From contig KZ111140.1 in the NCBI GenBank assembly GCA_002077045.2, positions 2,805,293 through 2,869,292 on the forward strand: a stretch of 64,000 nt of DNA, read 5' to 3'. Position numbers and translations under genes: made by a program. This document shows, piece after piece, positions 1 to 10,615 of the stretch (the stretch's first letter is position 1; each line of letters starts with the position of its first letter). The notes below the pieces were generated by a model. The model worked only from the letters and a program-made list of their open reading frames with translations. It did not search any database and was not told the origin of the DNA. This DNA comes from Rachicladosporium sp. CCFEE 5018. Its lineage: Eukaryota > Ascomycota > Dothideomycetes > Cladosporiales > Cladosporiaceae.

Positions 1-980
1 AGCGCAGATAGATCGTTAGCAATATCCACGCTGCTACGATCTGGTAAGATGGGTTGACAGCCATACGCTTCGTAATCAAGATTGACTTGACGATTTGGAT
101 GCAATCGGCTTCTCTGGGATGCGAGTTAGATGAGAAGAATGAGCCCAAGGCAGCCACCATCAGAATGATGAGATCAAGTTCGTTGTAGCCTTGAGTGTTA
201 GCATAGCGGGCTGTAGACTTCTCGCTGAAGTCCGCCTCTTCCAGGAGACCAAGCTCACGCTTTACGGTACTGAAGTAGACCGCTGAAAGACGTTGGAACT
301 CGCCGTAAGGTATGATCGAATTGACATCGACTGGTAGGTCTTGCTCCTCACTCCGGAGGCCGAGGTTCCCTGTCAGTCAATATTAGCAAGGAGACTATGC
401 TCTCGTCTCGGCTGCGACATCGCATACAAGCAAACGAATGCAGTCTTGGGATGCTCTCCGACTCCATGTCCATCCCCAGGATACGCGGGAATGTGATCGC
501 GGAGTTTGCGCGCACGAAACGTGTCTTGACTGGGTCTAATATGCCGCGATGATGGAAGCTGGCACAAGTCAGTACAATCTTCAACCCGTCCGATCCATTG
601 ATACGCACCGTGCGCCGGGAGCAGTGAGAGGATGCGCTTGCAACTGGATAACACTCGGCGGCACTTCTGGCCAGCTTTGTTGGCGTGGTAAGGTCTCGGG
701 GCCATTGTCAGAGGTCGGATGAACTAGGGAGGCTCGCTTGCCGGATGCCGTGTATTCACATTGATACTCATAGCGAACACAAGTCGCGCATGGCTTTCGA
801 CCATCGCACTTGCGCTTTCGCTGGCGACCTTGCTAATTATTAGCCCTACGGATTCGACACATTCATTCCGTGCCACTCACATGGCGCGCACGCTGCGCGA
901 GAACGTTGGCGACCTGCATGGTGATCTCCGTCGCCATCTGCTGGACTCTCGGATCGAGGCCGTTTCGTGTCGCCGTTCAT
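1..980 (-). CDS. Zn2Cys6 fungal transcription factor, 3' part outside window
   Basis: A nuclear zinc-cluster regulator read by joining four exons on the minus strand: 980-881, 828-609, 558-428 and 369-1, the last running off the window. The introns are 52, 50 and 58 bases, with donors GTGAGT, GTGCGT and GTATGC and CAAG, CCAG and ACAG acceptors. Phases match at every junction. The first exon encodes MNGDTKRPRSESP and the first half of the zinc cluster. The cluster reads C-x2-C-x6-C-x5-C-x2-C-x6-C (ACAPCRQRKRKCDGRKPC, then ATC and QCEY), with its second Cys codon split by intron 1. The middle homology region follows: SAITFPRILGMD, PRLHSFAWNLGLR, YGEFQRLSAVYF and VAAWILLTIYL are typical of the fungal_trans domain. 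The target genes cannot be inferred. Start chosen as the first in-frame ATG before the cluster. Confidence 0.85.
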
Positions 981-1548
981 GGCGGTGAGACTTCTATTCA
1001 GTCGCCGGCTATCCCAGCTCCCGACATGCTGTAGTCACGCCAACTAGGTTATCGCAGCATCAAGATGAACATGTGCCCAAGAGGCTGGGTTGATCCCCTC
1101 TGCCAAGGTGGCTGTGCTGTTCCTTCGTGGAAGTCGGTTGCTGACTGTACATCCTCGATGTCCGTGCGCTAGAGTCGAGATCTGTCTCCTTCCGCCACCT
1201 CCGTCCATCTGCTCTGCCGCACCGCATCGCTACATATATCAAGACTTGAGCGGGCTGAAGGCTTCTTGCCTGGTGCTCATGATTGTGTCCTCGTCGATCC
1301 GCTCAGTTGGACTACCAGAACAGACGCCGTCAAATGCCGATCTCATGGCTTGTCATTGAGTGCGGGGACCGTGTGGGCTCCCTGTGCATGTGCCGAGCAT
1401 ACGTGAGGACTGCCCTCTACACGTAGGTATACGTACATGTCACTATTCCTTTTCGAGTGTCATACTATCTTGCTTCCGCTTTCCTACGACCAAGTTCTGT
1501 TACTATTCTTCAAAGCAGCACAGCGTAGCACGGAACCGTGGGGCAAGC
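981..1548. other. Intergenic, divergent promoter region
   Basis: This stretch lies between the head-to-head regulator (minus) and the dehydrogenase (plus), so it should hold both promoters. I see no convincing gene, RNA or repeat in it; the short open frames have no family resemblance. Confidence 0.5.
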
Positions 1549-2373
1549 ATGCCTGTCGACAACAGAATAGAGGGCCGTCTGGCCTTGATCACTGGAGCGA
1601 GTGGAGGGTAAGTGCTCGAGCAACGCACTGTCTACCACCTACGAACGCTCACTCATCTCAAGCCTAGCATCGGCGCCGCCTGTGCACGCTATCTCCACGC
1701 CCAAGGCGTCTCCCTGGCCCTGACCTACAGCACCAATGCCTCAAGTCTTCAAGACCTGGTCTCCAGTCTTCAATCCCAGTCCTCCTCGCTCAGAGTTACG
1801 TCTCACCAATGCGACGTAGCCAAAGACGCAGATCTCGCCCGCCTCTTCGACGAGATTAAAGCCCAACACTCCCAACACCCCGACATCTTAATCGCAAACG
1901 CCGGCTACGGCAAGCGCGTCTCAAACATCCTCGACATCGCCATAGAAGAATGGGATTACACCATAAACGTCAATCTCCGCTCCTCCTTCCTCCTGACTAA
2001 ACTCGCGATCCCGCACATGCAGTCTCAAGCCTGGGGCCGTGTCATCTACATCTCCTCAATCGCAGCAGGAGGCACCTCGATAAATGGCTGCCATTACTCG
2101 GCCTCGAAAGCGGGCGTGCAGGGAATGTGCAAAAATTTGGCGCAGAAGATGGGGAAGAGCGGGGTGACGTTCAATGATGTTGCGCCGGCGATGATTACGG
2201 GGACGGGGATGATTCCTGATGAGGCAGCGTTGAAAGGGACGCCGGGGGATCCGGCGGGGATACCGGTTGGGAGGGCAGGGACGACGGACGAGGTCGCTAA
2301 CGTGGTGACTATGTTGTGTAAGACGGGGTATATGACAGGGCAAAGTATACTGCTGAGCGGAGGACTGAAGTAG
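1549..2373 (+). CDS. Short-chain dehydrogenase/reductase (SDR)
   Basis: A classical SDR of 254 residues, predicted to be a soluble NAD(P)H-dependent oxidoreductase of the 3-oxoacyl-reductase type; the substrate is unknown. Two exons, 1549-1607 and 1668-2373, are separated by a 60-base intron (GTAAGT...CTAG) that falls inside the glycine-rich cofactor motif: joined, it reads TGASGGIG. Other family marks are the NAG motif in IANAGYGK, the catalytic Ser region SSIAAGG, the YSASK catalytic Tyr/Lys pair and a C-terminal SGG. Length fits the classical family (about 250). The start ATG gives MPVDNRIEGRLALITGAS, a normal SDR N terminus. It is outside the duplicated block. Its neighbours are two regulators, which might hint at a local pathway, but nothing else supports that. 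Confidence 0.88.
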
Positions 2374-2878
2374 GAAGGTCGGGGTATGTTGTATATATAT
2401 CCACAGTACGTGCAGTCCAAGATGCTCAAAAGCCCATCGTGACTGACGCAGCTGAGTTCGGTTTGTGAGCCCTAGGTGAAGTCCTTTGCGTTGCCTGCTC
2501 CATGCCACCTAGTTGAGCAGGATCCGTTGTACAGCTCACCATCATCCCCCCGTACATTGATCCGCTCCATGTACCGCGGTGCTCCTCCAAATTTTCGGCA
2601 TTTGATCGTGCATTTCGAGTACATGCGGGACATTGAATGCCCAGGGCTTGCGGTTGCCGTTGATTGCCGCCACAAGCCGATGCGGGTGATGCAAGGCACT
2701 GCGGAGCCGTCATGAAGTCGGTTGTGCCGTCAGTCCGCTCGCTGCAACGTCCGCGCAGCTGCACGCTCGCTGCGGCGAGCCATTTTGGCCTGTATGCGAC
2801 CAGTGAGCGTGGCAATGCTCTTTAAAGCCGCCGGATCTCACGGCGAGAGCACGATGTCGAACCAATGTACTGCTCCTC
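2374..2878. other. Intergenic between convergent genes
   Basis: About 500 bases between the 3' ends of the dehydrogenase and the large regulator. It should hold both 3' UTRs. No coding or structural signal was recognised. Confidence 0.5.
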
Positions 2879-5746
2879 TCACGTCTTCCCAGCCTTTCTC
2901 AACCCCTCCATCATGTTGATCAGGTTGTCCACCAAGGGCGGACTTCTGCTCTCGTTGTGATTTCGTCTCATTGCGCCGACAACAGCGACCACAACCTCAT
3001 CTGGATTGCTGACGAAAGCGGCACCATCTGGCTGACCTGGCTGATTGCCTAAGTATCTGATTGCCGCATTGCCCTTTCCATTGATTATCCAGCGCTGTGC
3101 CGCGTGATCGTCCGACCCATCAAGCCAGGCTGTAATATCGTGCGAAGCCAAGGTGTTCGGCTCTGTGGATCGAGTAATGATGCCATAGCACCAGAAAGCC
3201 AGACAGGACTGGTATACTGCAATGGCTGCAAAGTCGCAGATCAGACCTAGCCGGAGGCTTCTCGCTGCGCGAATGACTTGACCAGCGTGCCAGAGAGCTT
3301 GGCGTGAGGTCGTCGTCTTTGTCCATTGGACGAGCGATGGATACACGCGACGAGCTTCGTCTTCGCCTTCGACGCCTGCGAAGAGCTGTACGTCGTCGAG
3401 GGATAGATGGAGATGCATCAGGAGTAGTTCAAGAATGAGGGTGACCTTGGAGTCTTCCACGGAGCTGACGCGGAAGTATTGTAGGAGTTTTGTGAGTTCT
3501 GCATGCCGCGAGCTCATGACGATTGTGCCATTGCACCATTGACTGGCACCTTTGAGAGATGATTCGAGCTGTCTAAACTCCCAGATCATGCGCCAAGACG
3601 CTCCGAGCACGGCCATACTTGCTTGCCGAGAATCGACGAAGATATCTTTGTAGGCCAGGATATCAAGATCTTGGATGCAGTCGACTAGCGATGGCTGGCG
3701 ATCGTGACGGGGTGCTGAGCTGCGCATATATGTCGCTTTCCATTGCTCAGCCGACGGCGCGTGCCACAAAGTCTCGGACTCTGGCAATGGCAGGTACAGC
3801 TCGGCGTAAGAGATCAGGGGTGAGGTAAGCAATGAAGCCGATGCTTCGAGGTCGTGCCGGAAAAGGTGCAATGCAAAGCGCTTCCTAGACTCTTGCTTCA
3901 CCCACATCCGCCACTTCCGCTCCAAAACTTCACCTTGATCTTCAGAGTATGGTACGATGCGCTCGTATGTGCCTCGCCTGAACAGGCCGCCTCGCCGGGC
4001 CATGGTCACCAAGACTTGCTGAAAGCCCTCGGCGAGCTCCATTTTACGGCTGTCACCGCTCCACAGCCCGATCTTCAACTGTAACAGAGAAGCTTGCATA
4101 ATTTGCAGGTCACGCATCAAGGTGTTATCTTCTTCGACCTGGACCTGCACAGCAGTGCGGATCGCCTCCTGGATCGCGTAGCCGACCTTTCGGATCGCAA
4201 CGTCTGGTGTGAGGACCGCACCCGCCGCAATGATCGCAGCCAAGACCTCAGGTCGTGTTTGACGTTCAAGCAATGTCGGCGCATGGATCCAGTGCTTAGC
4301 ATGCGAGCCAGGCGAAGTCAATGAAAACTGGAACAGGCTGTCAAGCAGGCTGATCGAGGGAAAGCACGCCACTGCACGAGGTATGCTATTAGGTTTGCAT
4401 GTACTCAAGATCATCGCCAGCACTTTGTCTCGTGAGGTCTGTGACAGTGGCTCGCATGTCACCCTGCGATCGATGTCCAGACTTGTGGGAGATGGCAGAC
4501 TCAGGTTTGCTTGCTCGGCAGATCCCGAGTCCTTGGACAGAGGTCTAAACCGCCACACTGACTGCTTAGGCAGCGATCCTGTATCTAGTGGCGGCACTGG
4601 CGCAGATGTGAAGCTCGGCATAATGTCCGAGCCAGCTGTAGGGAAGCCGATGCTTGGTGTCCTGAGATCGAATGGGTTCGCGTTGTTGTACGTATCCATA
4701 AATGTGAGGTCGATGTCGTTGAGCTCGAGGTTAGTGTCAACGCCGAAGTCAAAGAGCTCTCTTGGTGTCCAGGGACCTGGCTGATAGGGATTGAACATCT
4801 GCATCTGACTCATCTGCTGTTGCGGATTTGGTGGGGACATCTTATCTCGCAGGTAATCGAACATGGTATTGTCCGGAGTCTGTGGAGGCATCATTTGTCC
4901 AGCCAGGGACATCGGAGGCAACTGGTGCTGTTGGGGTTGATACTGCGTTTGCTGCTGTTGCTGTTGCTGCTGACGGTGATGCTGCTCCGTCTGCATTGCC
5001 GGCAATTGAGAAGGAGACGGCATCATCATTGACCCAACAGACTGACGATGAACAGCAGGGCTTGCTTGGATGTGCTGCATCTGGGGCAGCATTCTCGCGA
5101 CAGGTGGCTGTTGCGACTGCATGTTTTGCAAGCTCTCAAGACTGTCACCAAACGGTTGCTGCTGTTGCGGCATGCTGTGGCTATGTTGCCGAAGGTGTTG
5201 CTGCTGCAGCTCGTTAGTATCGAGCTGCCCTTCCATCGACACTGGCGAATAGCTGGTGGTGAAATTGCACTGCATCTTCTTCTTGATGCAGCGCTTGCAC
5301 GGCTTCTCCTCCTCACACTTGAGGTGAAGACTAGCGCAAGCTTCGCAAGCTTGAGATACGCGACTGTGCTGTACCACTGCGGGCTTCGAGTCTGCGCCGT
5401 CCTTGGAGTGGCCCAGCGTGTGGCGCTTCAGCAAGTCTGCTCGAGCGAAAGCCTTGGTGCAGATCTGACATTGATACGGACGCTCTCCATTATGCGATCG
5501 CACATGGCGACTCAGATGGTCCAGTCGCGCATACGCTCTGGAGCACTTGCCACACTGGTAAAGTCGACTTGGTGTGGCGGGCTGCCCTTGAGATGAGTCC
5601 AGGCGCGCCGGATCCTGAGTCTCCGAAGGTGTAGCATCCAGTCCAGTATCGGCGCTAGTCACAGCCTCTGAATTCGACCGCGAGCGTTTCTGTGCAGGTC
5701 CGACGTCTGCACTCACCTCAGACGTCGTCCGCATGTGTGATTCCAT
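2879..5746 (-). CDS. Transcription factor with two C2H2 fingers and a Zn2Cys6 cluster
   Basis: Predicted nuclear regulator of about 955 residues in one exon. Residues about 65-85 (YQCGKCSRAYARLDHLSRH) and 93-113 (YQCQICTKAFARADLLKRH) are two tandem C2H2 fingers. At about 134-160 follows a Zn2Cys6 cluster with spacing C-x2-C-x6-C-x5-C-x2-C-x6-C (ACEACASLHLKC, PCKRCIKKKMQC). A long Gln-rich, low-complexity stretch comes next, then a C-terminal half consistent with a fungal-specific regulator domain. The frame is open to an ATG at 5908, but I chose 5746 (MESHMRTTSEV). Differences from copy B after 5746 that I examined are synonymous, while those between 5908 and 5746 change residues. Block A begins inside this gene at 5572, so only the N terminus is duplicated in this window. 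Confidence 0.85.
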   Translation of the reverse strand: MESHMRTTSEVSADVGPAQKRSRSNSEAVTSADTGLDATPSETQDPARLDSSQGQPATPSRLYQCGKCSRAYARLDHLSRHVRSHNGERPYQCQICTKAFARADLLKRHTLGHSKDGADSKPAVVQHSRVSQACEACASLHLKCEEEKPCKRCIKKKMQCNFTTSYSPVSMEGQLDTNELQQQHLRQHSHSMPQQQQPFGDSLESLQNMQSQQPPVARMLPQMQHIQASPAVHRQSVGSMMMPSPSQLPAMQTEQHHRQQQQQQQQTQYQPQQHQLPPMSLAGQMMPPQTPDNTMFDYLRDKMSPPNPQQQMSQMQMFNPYQPGPWTPRELFDFGVDTNLELNDIDLTFMDTYNNANPFDLRTPSIGFPTAGSDIMPSFTSAPVPPLDTGSLPKQSVWRFRPLSKDSGSAEQANLSLPSPTSLDIDRRVTCEPLSQTSRDKVLAMILSTCKPNSIPRAVACFPSISLLDSLFQFSLTSPGSHAKHWIHAPTLLERQTRPEVLAAIIAAGAVLTPDVAIRKVGYAIQEAIRTAVQVQVEEDNTLMRDLQIMQASLLQLKIGLWSGDSRKMELAEGFQQVLVTMARRGGLFRRGTYERIVPYSEDQGEVLERKWRMWVKQESRKRFALHLFRHDLEASASLLTSPLISYAELYLPLPESETLWHAPSAEQWKATYMRSSAPRHDRQPSLVDCIQDLDILAYKDIFVDSRQASMAVLGASWRMIWEFRQLESSLKGASQWCNGTIVMSSRHAELTKLLQYFRVSSVEDSKVTLILELLLMHLHLSLDDVQLFAGVEGEDEARRVYPSLVQWTKTTTSRQALWHAGQVIRAARSLRLGLICDFAAIAVYQSCLAFWCYGIITRSTEPNTLASHDITAWLDGSDDHAAQRWIINGKGNAAIRYLGNQPGQPDGAAFVSNPDEVVVAVVGAMRRNHNESRSPPLVDNLINMMEGLRKAGKT
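4936..4981 (-). repeat. CAG-type polyglutamine run in the regulator gene
   Basis: Short run of CAG/CAA codons (plus strand gctgctgttgctg...) encoding about eight consecutive Gln within a larger Gln-rich region. Such runs often vary in length between strains; this is inference. Confidence 0.7.
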
Positions 5747-6558
5747 GCTTTGCGACGTGCCGAGAAGCTTTGCGAGCGGGGCACTGGCAACTCTGTCACA
5801 GCGTGCAATGAGGCCCAGCAACGTCGCCCACGTTCTCCGACGTAGACCCAGGCCCTGGTCAACGGAATAATATGCGTAGCGTATGCTCCGGCTGTGGCAG
5901 ATGCACAAGCAGGTGGAGGAGCGCAGGAACCTGGGAGGTGGGCAGCCGGGGCAAATCTGGGGTCTCTGAGCTCAGACCAGATCCCGCGCTCGGTTCCGAT
6001 TTCTCCGCACGGCTCTCGCTTGATGCTTGCATGACAAGCCGTCTGATTTCCTGGAAGCTTAAAGATCTGTCATCGACAACATGGCCCCATCCCGTCGACT
6101 ACGTGCTTCATTATGGTCCAGATGGACTCTTACTGTGGTCCCCATGTCGACTTGTATCCATACCACATGCAAGTCGCGATGTTGCAACGGATGAGGACGA
6201 ATCAGGAATCGCTGTTTCGGCCCCCACGAGTTGATTCATCTATTTCCTTGGTCCTGTCGTCGGCTTGTACACCAGAAGTAGACGTTCAGACTCGGCGACA
6301 AGACCACAACCGAGTCCGACTGACGGACGAACAACAGCCCTACCTCGCGCAATGGCATATAGAAGGGCGCATTCGCGTGCCTGCTCCAACAACGTTGTGT
6401 TCGGTACGGCACTCTTGTCCACGCATCGCTCGAGACTCGATTTGGCAGCATCTTGTGAGCATAATTGTTGTATCAGAGACTGATCGCGGACGTTGTGTTC
6501 TCTCCTTGCATTGTCACTTCCCTCTCCATTGCGTTCTCAGCGAGCATTCCCTTCGCAA
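5747..6558. promoter_or_regulatory. Divergent promoter between regulator and DUF6536 gene (block A)
   Basis: About 810 bases between two diverging genes. Copy A carries about 35 extra bases near 6500-6535 that are absent from the matching place in copy B. No RNA gene or further ORF with family resemblance was seen. Confidence 0.5.
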
Positions 6559-8352
6559 ATGGCTGAAGCGGGTATCGAGATGCGACCACTGCATGGGCAC
6601 GCGAAGAAGGAGAGACCGAAGCACGGCGCGTACTGTAGGACAGATGGCGTCTGGTCGTTGCCGACCGAGCAATTCAGATTACTGATCTTGAAAGCCAGGG
6701 CGACGCACTCTTTGGCAAGCTATCGCAGCTGTCTCCGTCATCCTAATCATCAACTTCGCCATCCTCGGATGGGCCGTACACAGGCAGAACGACGGTGGTA
6801 TTGCAACAATACACCGAGGCTCCGAGAGGAGTATGGGTACTGTCCGTAAGTGCCCAATGCTGTGCGAATCAGCGCGGCGGTCACTGACACGTCCGCAGAC
6901 TTCGTGACACACAGCGTGATCAACATCTTCGGTGCACTACTTCTCATGACCTGTAACGCTTGCATGCAGTGCCTTTCTGCACCAACACGAGCCGATGTTG
7001 ATAGAGTACATGCCCAACACGACTGGCTTGACATCGGCATCAGCAGTGCGCGAAATTTGCGCCATGTGAGTGTTTGGCGTGGCCTGCTCTGGTCATGTCT
7101 GTTGCTGAGCTCCTTCCCTATCGCATTACTGTATGCACTGCACTGATTCTCTCGGTTGCACAATGCACTAATCTAGCACAGATATAACTCGGTGGTCTTC
7201 ACTTCGCCAGGTGCAATCGACTACATGGCTGTCCTTGTCACTCCCGAATTCCTAGTGGGTGGCCCGTATCGCCAAAGTCCCAACGACGACAGCACGCTAG
7301 ATGGTAGCACCAGTATGATGGGCGATATCAAGACCCTTCAAACCGACGCTCAGAGTCTTGTCCGTTTGGAGAGAGATGACTGCTACAAGAAGTACAATAT
7401 ACCTGTGCAGACAAACTTGTCTCACGTGCTACTTGTGTCGGACTACTCTGCTCCAAATGACACAGTGATCTACGTGTTCGAGCAGTCAACGGGCTCCGAG
7501 GAGTCCAAATTGCCTGGCTGGACGTCGTCGGGACCAGGTAACTGGGGCTTCACGGAACCGACCTGTAACGGCGCCATCCGTTATGGCTGGACTGACTATC
7601 AAGGCTTGCCTGAGACTTGTACCACCAGCACAACAGTGACGTCTGACACTACATTAGTCAGTCGCGCCGGGGGTTTCTGGCAACCCCCAGATAACGGAGA
7701 CTCTGATGCTACGCAGCCTGGTGGTCAAGTACGGGTCAATGTCGACTACTGTCTCGCTAAGCCACTAACAGAGCCTGCTTGCGAGGTCAACGTTAGCGTC
7801 ACACTTCTGGCAGTTGTCATCGTGTTCAACATTGTCAAGCTGCTCTGCTTGCTCGCCACACTAATGTTGCCGAGCTTTGACCCTCTGATCACGATCGGCG
7901 ATGCTCTGGCATCTTTCTTCATTGTGGCGGACTCGTATACAGAGCGCCAGGGCCTATTATTCGCGACGGAAGTAACATCCGGTTCGTGGCAACTGAGGAG
8001 CATAGATGGCCAGCCGCCGAGACCTCGCACGTGGACACAGCCTCCGCTCGGGCTGTACAGCACCGTGCAGCCTCTCAAGTGGGCTACCAATCTTATGGTC
8101 ATCCTTTTCGTCTTCATCGGCGGAGCAGTCATGCTCTACGTCGGCTCGCACTGGGGCAAGTGGACTCCGGGCTTCTGGTCCCAAGGCTTAGGCGTCATCA
8201 ATCCCGCCTTCATCATTCCCGAAACAGTGGGCTGGGATGTGCTGTCCACTGTCGTCCTTGCCAACACGCCGCAGCTGTTCATCTCTGGCGCGTACTTCAG
8301 CTTCAATTACCTGCTCACCACCATGCTTCTCTGCAAGGCGTTTTCATTCTGA
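6559..8352 (+). CDS. DUF6536-type membrane protein, truncated by frameshift (copy A)
   Basis: Four exons: 6559-6634, 6699-6845, 6899-7130 and 7182-8352. Introns have GTAGGA, GTAAGT and GTATGC donors and CAG acceptors, and phases match. The joined protein begins MAEAGIEMRPLHG, passes into a first membrane segment after AYWRRTLWQ, and carries the family landmarks MQCLSAPTRADVDRVHA, WLDIGISSARNLR and YNSVVFTS. Several hydrophobic segments follow. The family is known from fungal genomes as an uncharacterised multi-pass membrane domain. Copy B is 725 residues; here 80 bases are missing after 8345, the frame shifts and stops at 8352, giving 541 residues without the last two membrane segments. It may be a pseudogene or a shortened variant. 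No function is known. Confidence 0.8.
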
Positions 8353-8824
8353 GCCTGTCAAGCAGTCTGAGCAGATCGGTAATTGGCAGATGTCACTCCC
8401 TTGGGCCTACTCCATACCTCTGTTCATCAGCATGTTCCTACTGCATCTGTTCACTTCACTGGCCCTCTTTGCGGTGCGGGTTGGAAGCTACGCATCGACC
8501 GGTGATAGACGCTCTTACCTCTCCGGCGTAGGCTGGTCAATGAGAGGTATCATTGCGGCGGTGGTGGTCGGGGCAGTGATGATACTTGGTCTGGCCGGTC
8601 TTGCTTTGTTTGGTAAAATGGAGAGGGGCGCACCAGTCGTTGCGAGTTGCAGTGTGGCGATTGCTGCTGCTTGTCACGCACGAGCTGATGATCGGGATGT
8701 GGAATTGAAGAGGGTTAGATTTGGGGTTGTCGGGGAGGTTAATGTTGACGGGAAAACTGTGGGGAAGGTAGGATTTGGCAGTAGTGGTGTACGACCGCTC
8801 AAGGATGGAGAGGTGTACTTGTAG
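8353..8824 (+). pseudogene. Out-of-frame 3' remnant of the DUF6536 gene (copy A)
   Basis: This stretch still encodes, in another frame, the C terminus found in copy B (QSEQIGNWQMSL, then two hydrophobic segments, ending at an equivalent stop at 8824). It is cut off from exon 4 by the 80-base deletion. I found no GT-AG pair that restores the frame. Confidence 0.75.
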
Positions 8825-9259
8825 CCTACTGTCTCTTGCCATTAGTGAATTCAAATCGCATCTGTACTCGCTGTATTAGTATTATCCTTTTGATCGATGT
8901 GATGCATAAGATTGCATATGCACTCGACCTCCGACCTGCATATCAAAAGTGAAGTCCTCGCTTACTCATCCAATCATCTACGACTTCACGTGTCAGGTGC
9001 CAAGGTAGCACCGTACTGTATCGTCAGAAGTTCAATTCACCGACCTACGCAGATCGCGAAGCCTCGCAAATATGCTCTGATCAGAGAGCTCTCACCACTG
9101 ATATTTGCTGTCAGCTCCGAAAAACGCGCCGCAAATACCGCACGAAGCCCACCACTTGCGACTGAACCACCTCCAAAGACGTGGAAGCGCGAGATCATTA
9201 CGCGCCGCTGAGCCTACCCTAATTCCGACGGCGATGCGCCGCGGCTGCTAAGCATCAGG
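8825..9259. other. Intergenic upstream of TAF6 (block A)
   Basis: Between two plus-strand genes. It should contain the DUF6536 3' UTR and the TAF6 promoter. Copy B is similar but with scattered indels. No gene recognised. Confidence 0.5.
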
Positions 9260-10615
9260 ATGTCAGTCTGGAATCAGGAGAACATAGTCGACGTCGCAGA
9301 ATCGGTCGGCATCGCATCACTCAGCAAAGATGTGCAAGAACACCTCGCGCGAGACGTGGAATACCGCATCAGTCAGGTGCTTGAGGAGGCACTGAAGTTC
9401 ATGCGCCATGGCAAGCGGACAACTCTACACACACAAGACGTCTCGCAGGCGCTGCGACTGCTGGACGTTGAACCACTGTACGGCTACGAGAGCACGCGAC
9501 CGCTGCGATTCGGAGAAGCGAGCATTGGGCCCGGACAACCGCTGTTCTATGTTGAGGATGAGGAGATGGACTTCGAGAAGCTCATCAACGCGCCTCTGCC
9601 CAAGGTTCCGCGGGAGATGAGCTTCACCGCCCACTGGCTGGCAGTCGAAGGCGTGCAGCCTAGCATCCCACAGAATCCAAGCACAGCCGATCAGCGCAGT
9701 CAAGAGCTCTTACCCAAGGGCGGCACCGCATCGCAGACACTCGCAGCTCTGAGTGGCGCTGAGGGCGTCACAGTGAAGCCACTCATCAAGCACGTGCTTT
9801 CCCGCGAACTGCAGCTATACTTCGAGCGCATTTGCGACGCGATGCTCTCACCGAAGCCAAGCAGCGATGAATACCGCGCCACGGCTCTCGCATCTCTACG
9901 CTCGGATCCGGGCATCCATCAGCTCATACCATACTTTGTCCAATTTGTGGCGGATAAAGTGACGCACAACCTCAAGTCACTCCCGACCCTGACTGCATCT
10001 CTCTCACTCATCGCAGCGCTGCTCGATAACCCCTCACTCTACCTCGCACCATACGTTCCGGCGATTGTACCTTCAGTCCTCACATGTCTAGTCGGCAAAT
10101 CACTCGGCACACCAAGCATAGATGGCGCAACCACGCATTTCGCACTACGCGACTACGCTGCTAGTCTGATCTCAGCACTCACCAGGAAATACGCTTCCAG
10201 CTCTTCGACTTTGAAGCCTCGCATTGCCCGTTCATGTCTGAAACACTTTCTCGACTCGCACAAGTCGTTCGGGACGCACTACGGTGCGATTCTGGGACTC
10301 ACCTTACTTGCCGATGCTGAGGGCGTGAGAGCACTCATACTGCCGAATTTGCAGGCTTATGATGCCGTGCTCGCAGAAGGGCTGAAGGATGATGGCAAGC
10401 GGGAGGCTGCAGAAACAGTACTAGGAGCGATTATGAGAGCACTTGGGCTGTTGGCCAAGGCGACTGGTGGGATGGGCGCAGTCAATGGGTTCCCTGAGGG
10501 TGATGCGTTGAAGGAAAGACTGGGTGACGTTGTGGGCGATGTCGTGGCTGCTAAAGTAGTGGAAGCCGGAGATACGCGAATCATCGCGGCGGTGCTAGAC
10601 AAGGGAGTGTTGTGA
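9260..10615 (+). CDS. TAF6: TFIID/SAGA subunit TAF6 (copy A)
   Basis: Single-exon protein of 451 residues. Residues about 1-70 form the histone fold of TAF6 (MSVWNQENIVDVAESVGI, then DVEYRISQVLEEALKFMRH), which pairs with TAF9 in TFIID and SAGA. The linker has the conserved LYGYESTRPLRF and FTAHWLAVEGVQP motifs. Residues about 180-380 match the TAF6 C-terminal helical-repeat domain (YFERICDAMLS, DPGIHQLIPYFVQFV, SHKSFGTHYGAILGL). Length fits filamentous fungi. The protein acts in the nucleus in RNA polymerase II preinitiation. Copies A and B differ at about six residues. The first 245 bases are almost identical between copies, then silent divergence rises to about 10 percent. Confidence 0.95.
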   Translation: MSVWNQENIVDVAESVGIASLSKDVQEHLARDVEYRISQVLEEALKFMRHGKRTTLHTQDVSQALRLLDVEPLYGYESTRPLRFGEASIGPGQPLFYVEDEEMDFEKLINAPLPKVPREMSFTAHWLAVEGVQPSIPQNPSTADQRSQELLPKGGTASQTLAALSGAEGVTVKPLIKHVLSRELQLYFERICDAMLSPKPSSDEYRATALASLRSDPGIHQLIPYFVQFVADKVTHNLKSLPTLTASLSLIAALLDNPSLYLAPYVPAIVPSVLTCLVGKSLGTPSIDGATTHFALRDYAASLISALTRKYASSSSTLKPRIARSCLKHFLDSHKSFGTHYGAILGLTLLADAEGVRALILPNLQAYDAVLAEGLKDDGKREAAETVLGAIMRALGLLAKATGGMGAVNGFPEGDALKERLGDVVGDVVAAKVVEAGDTRIIAAVLDKGVL

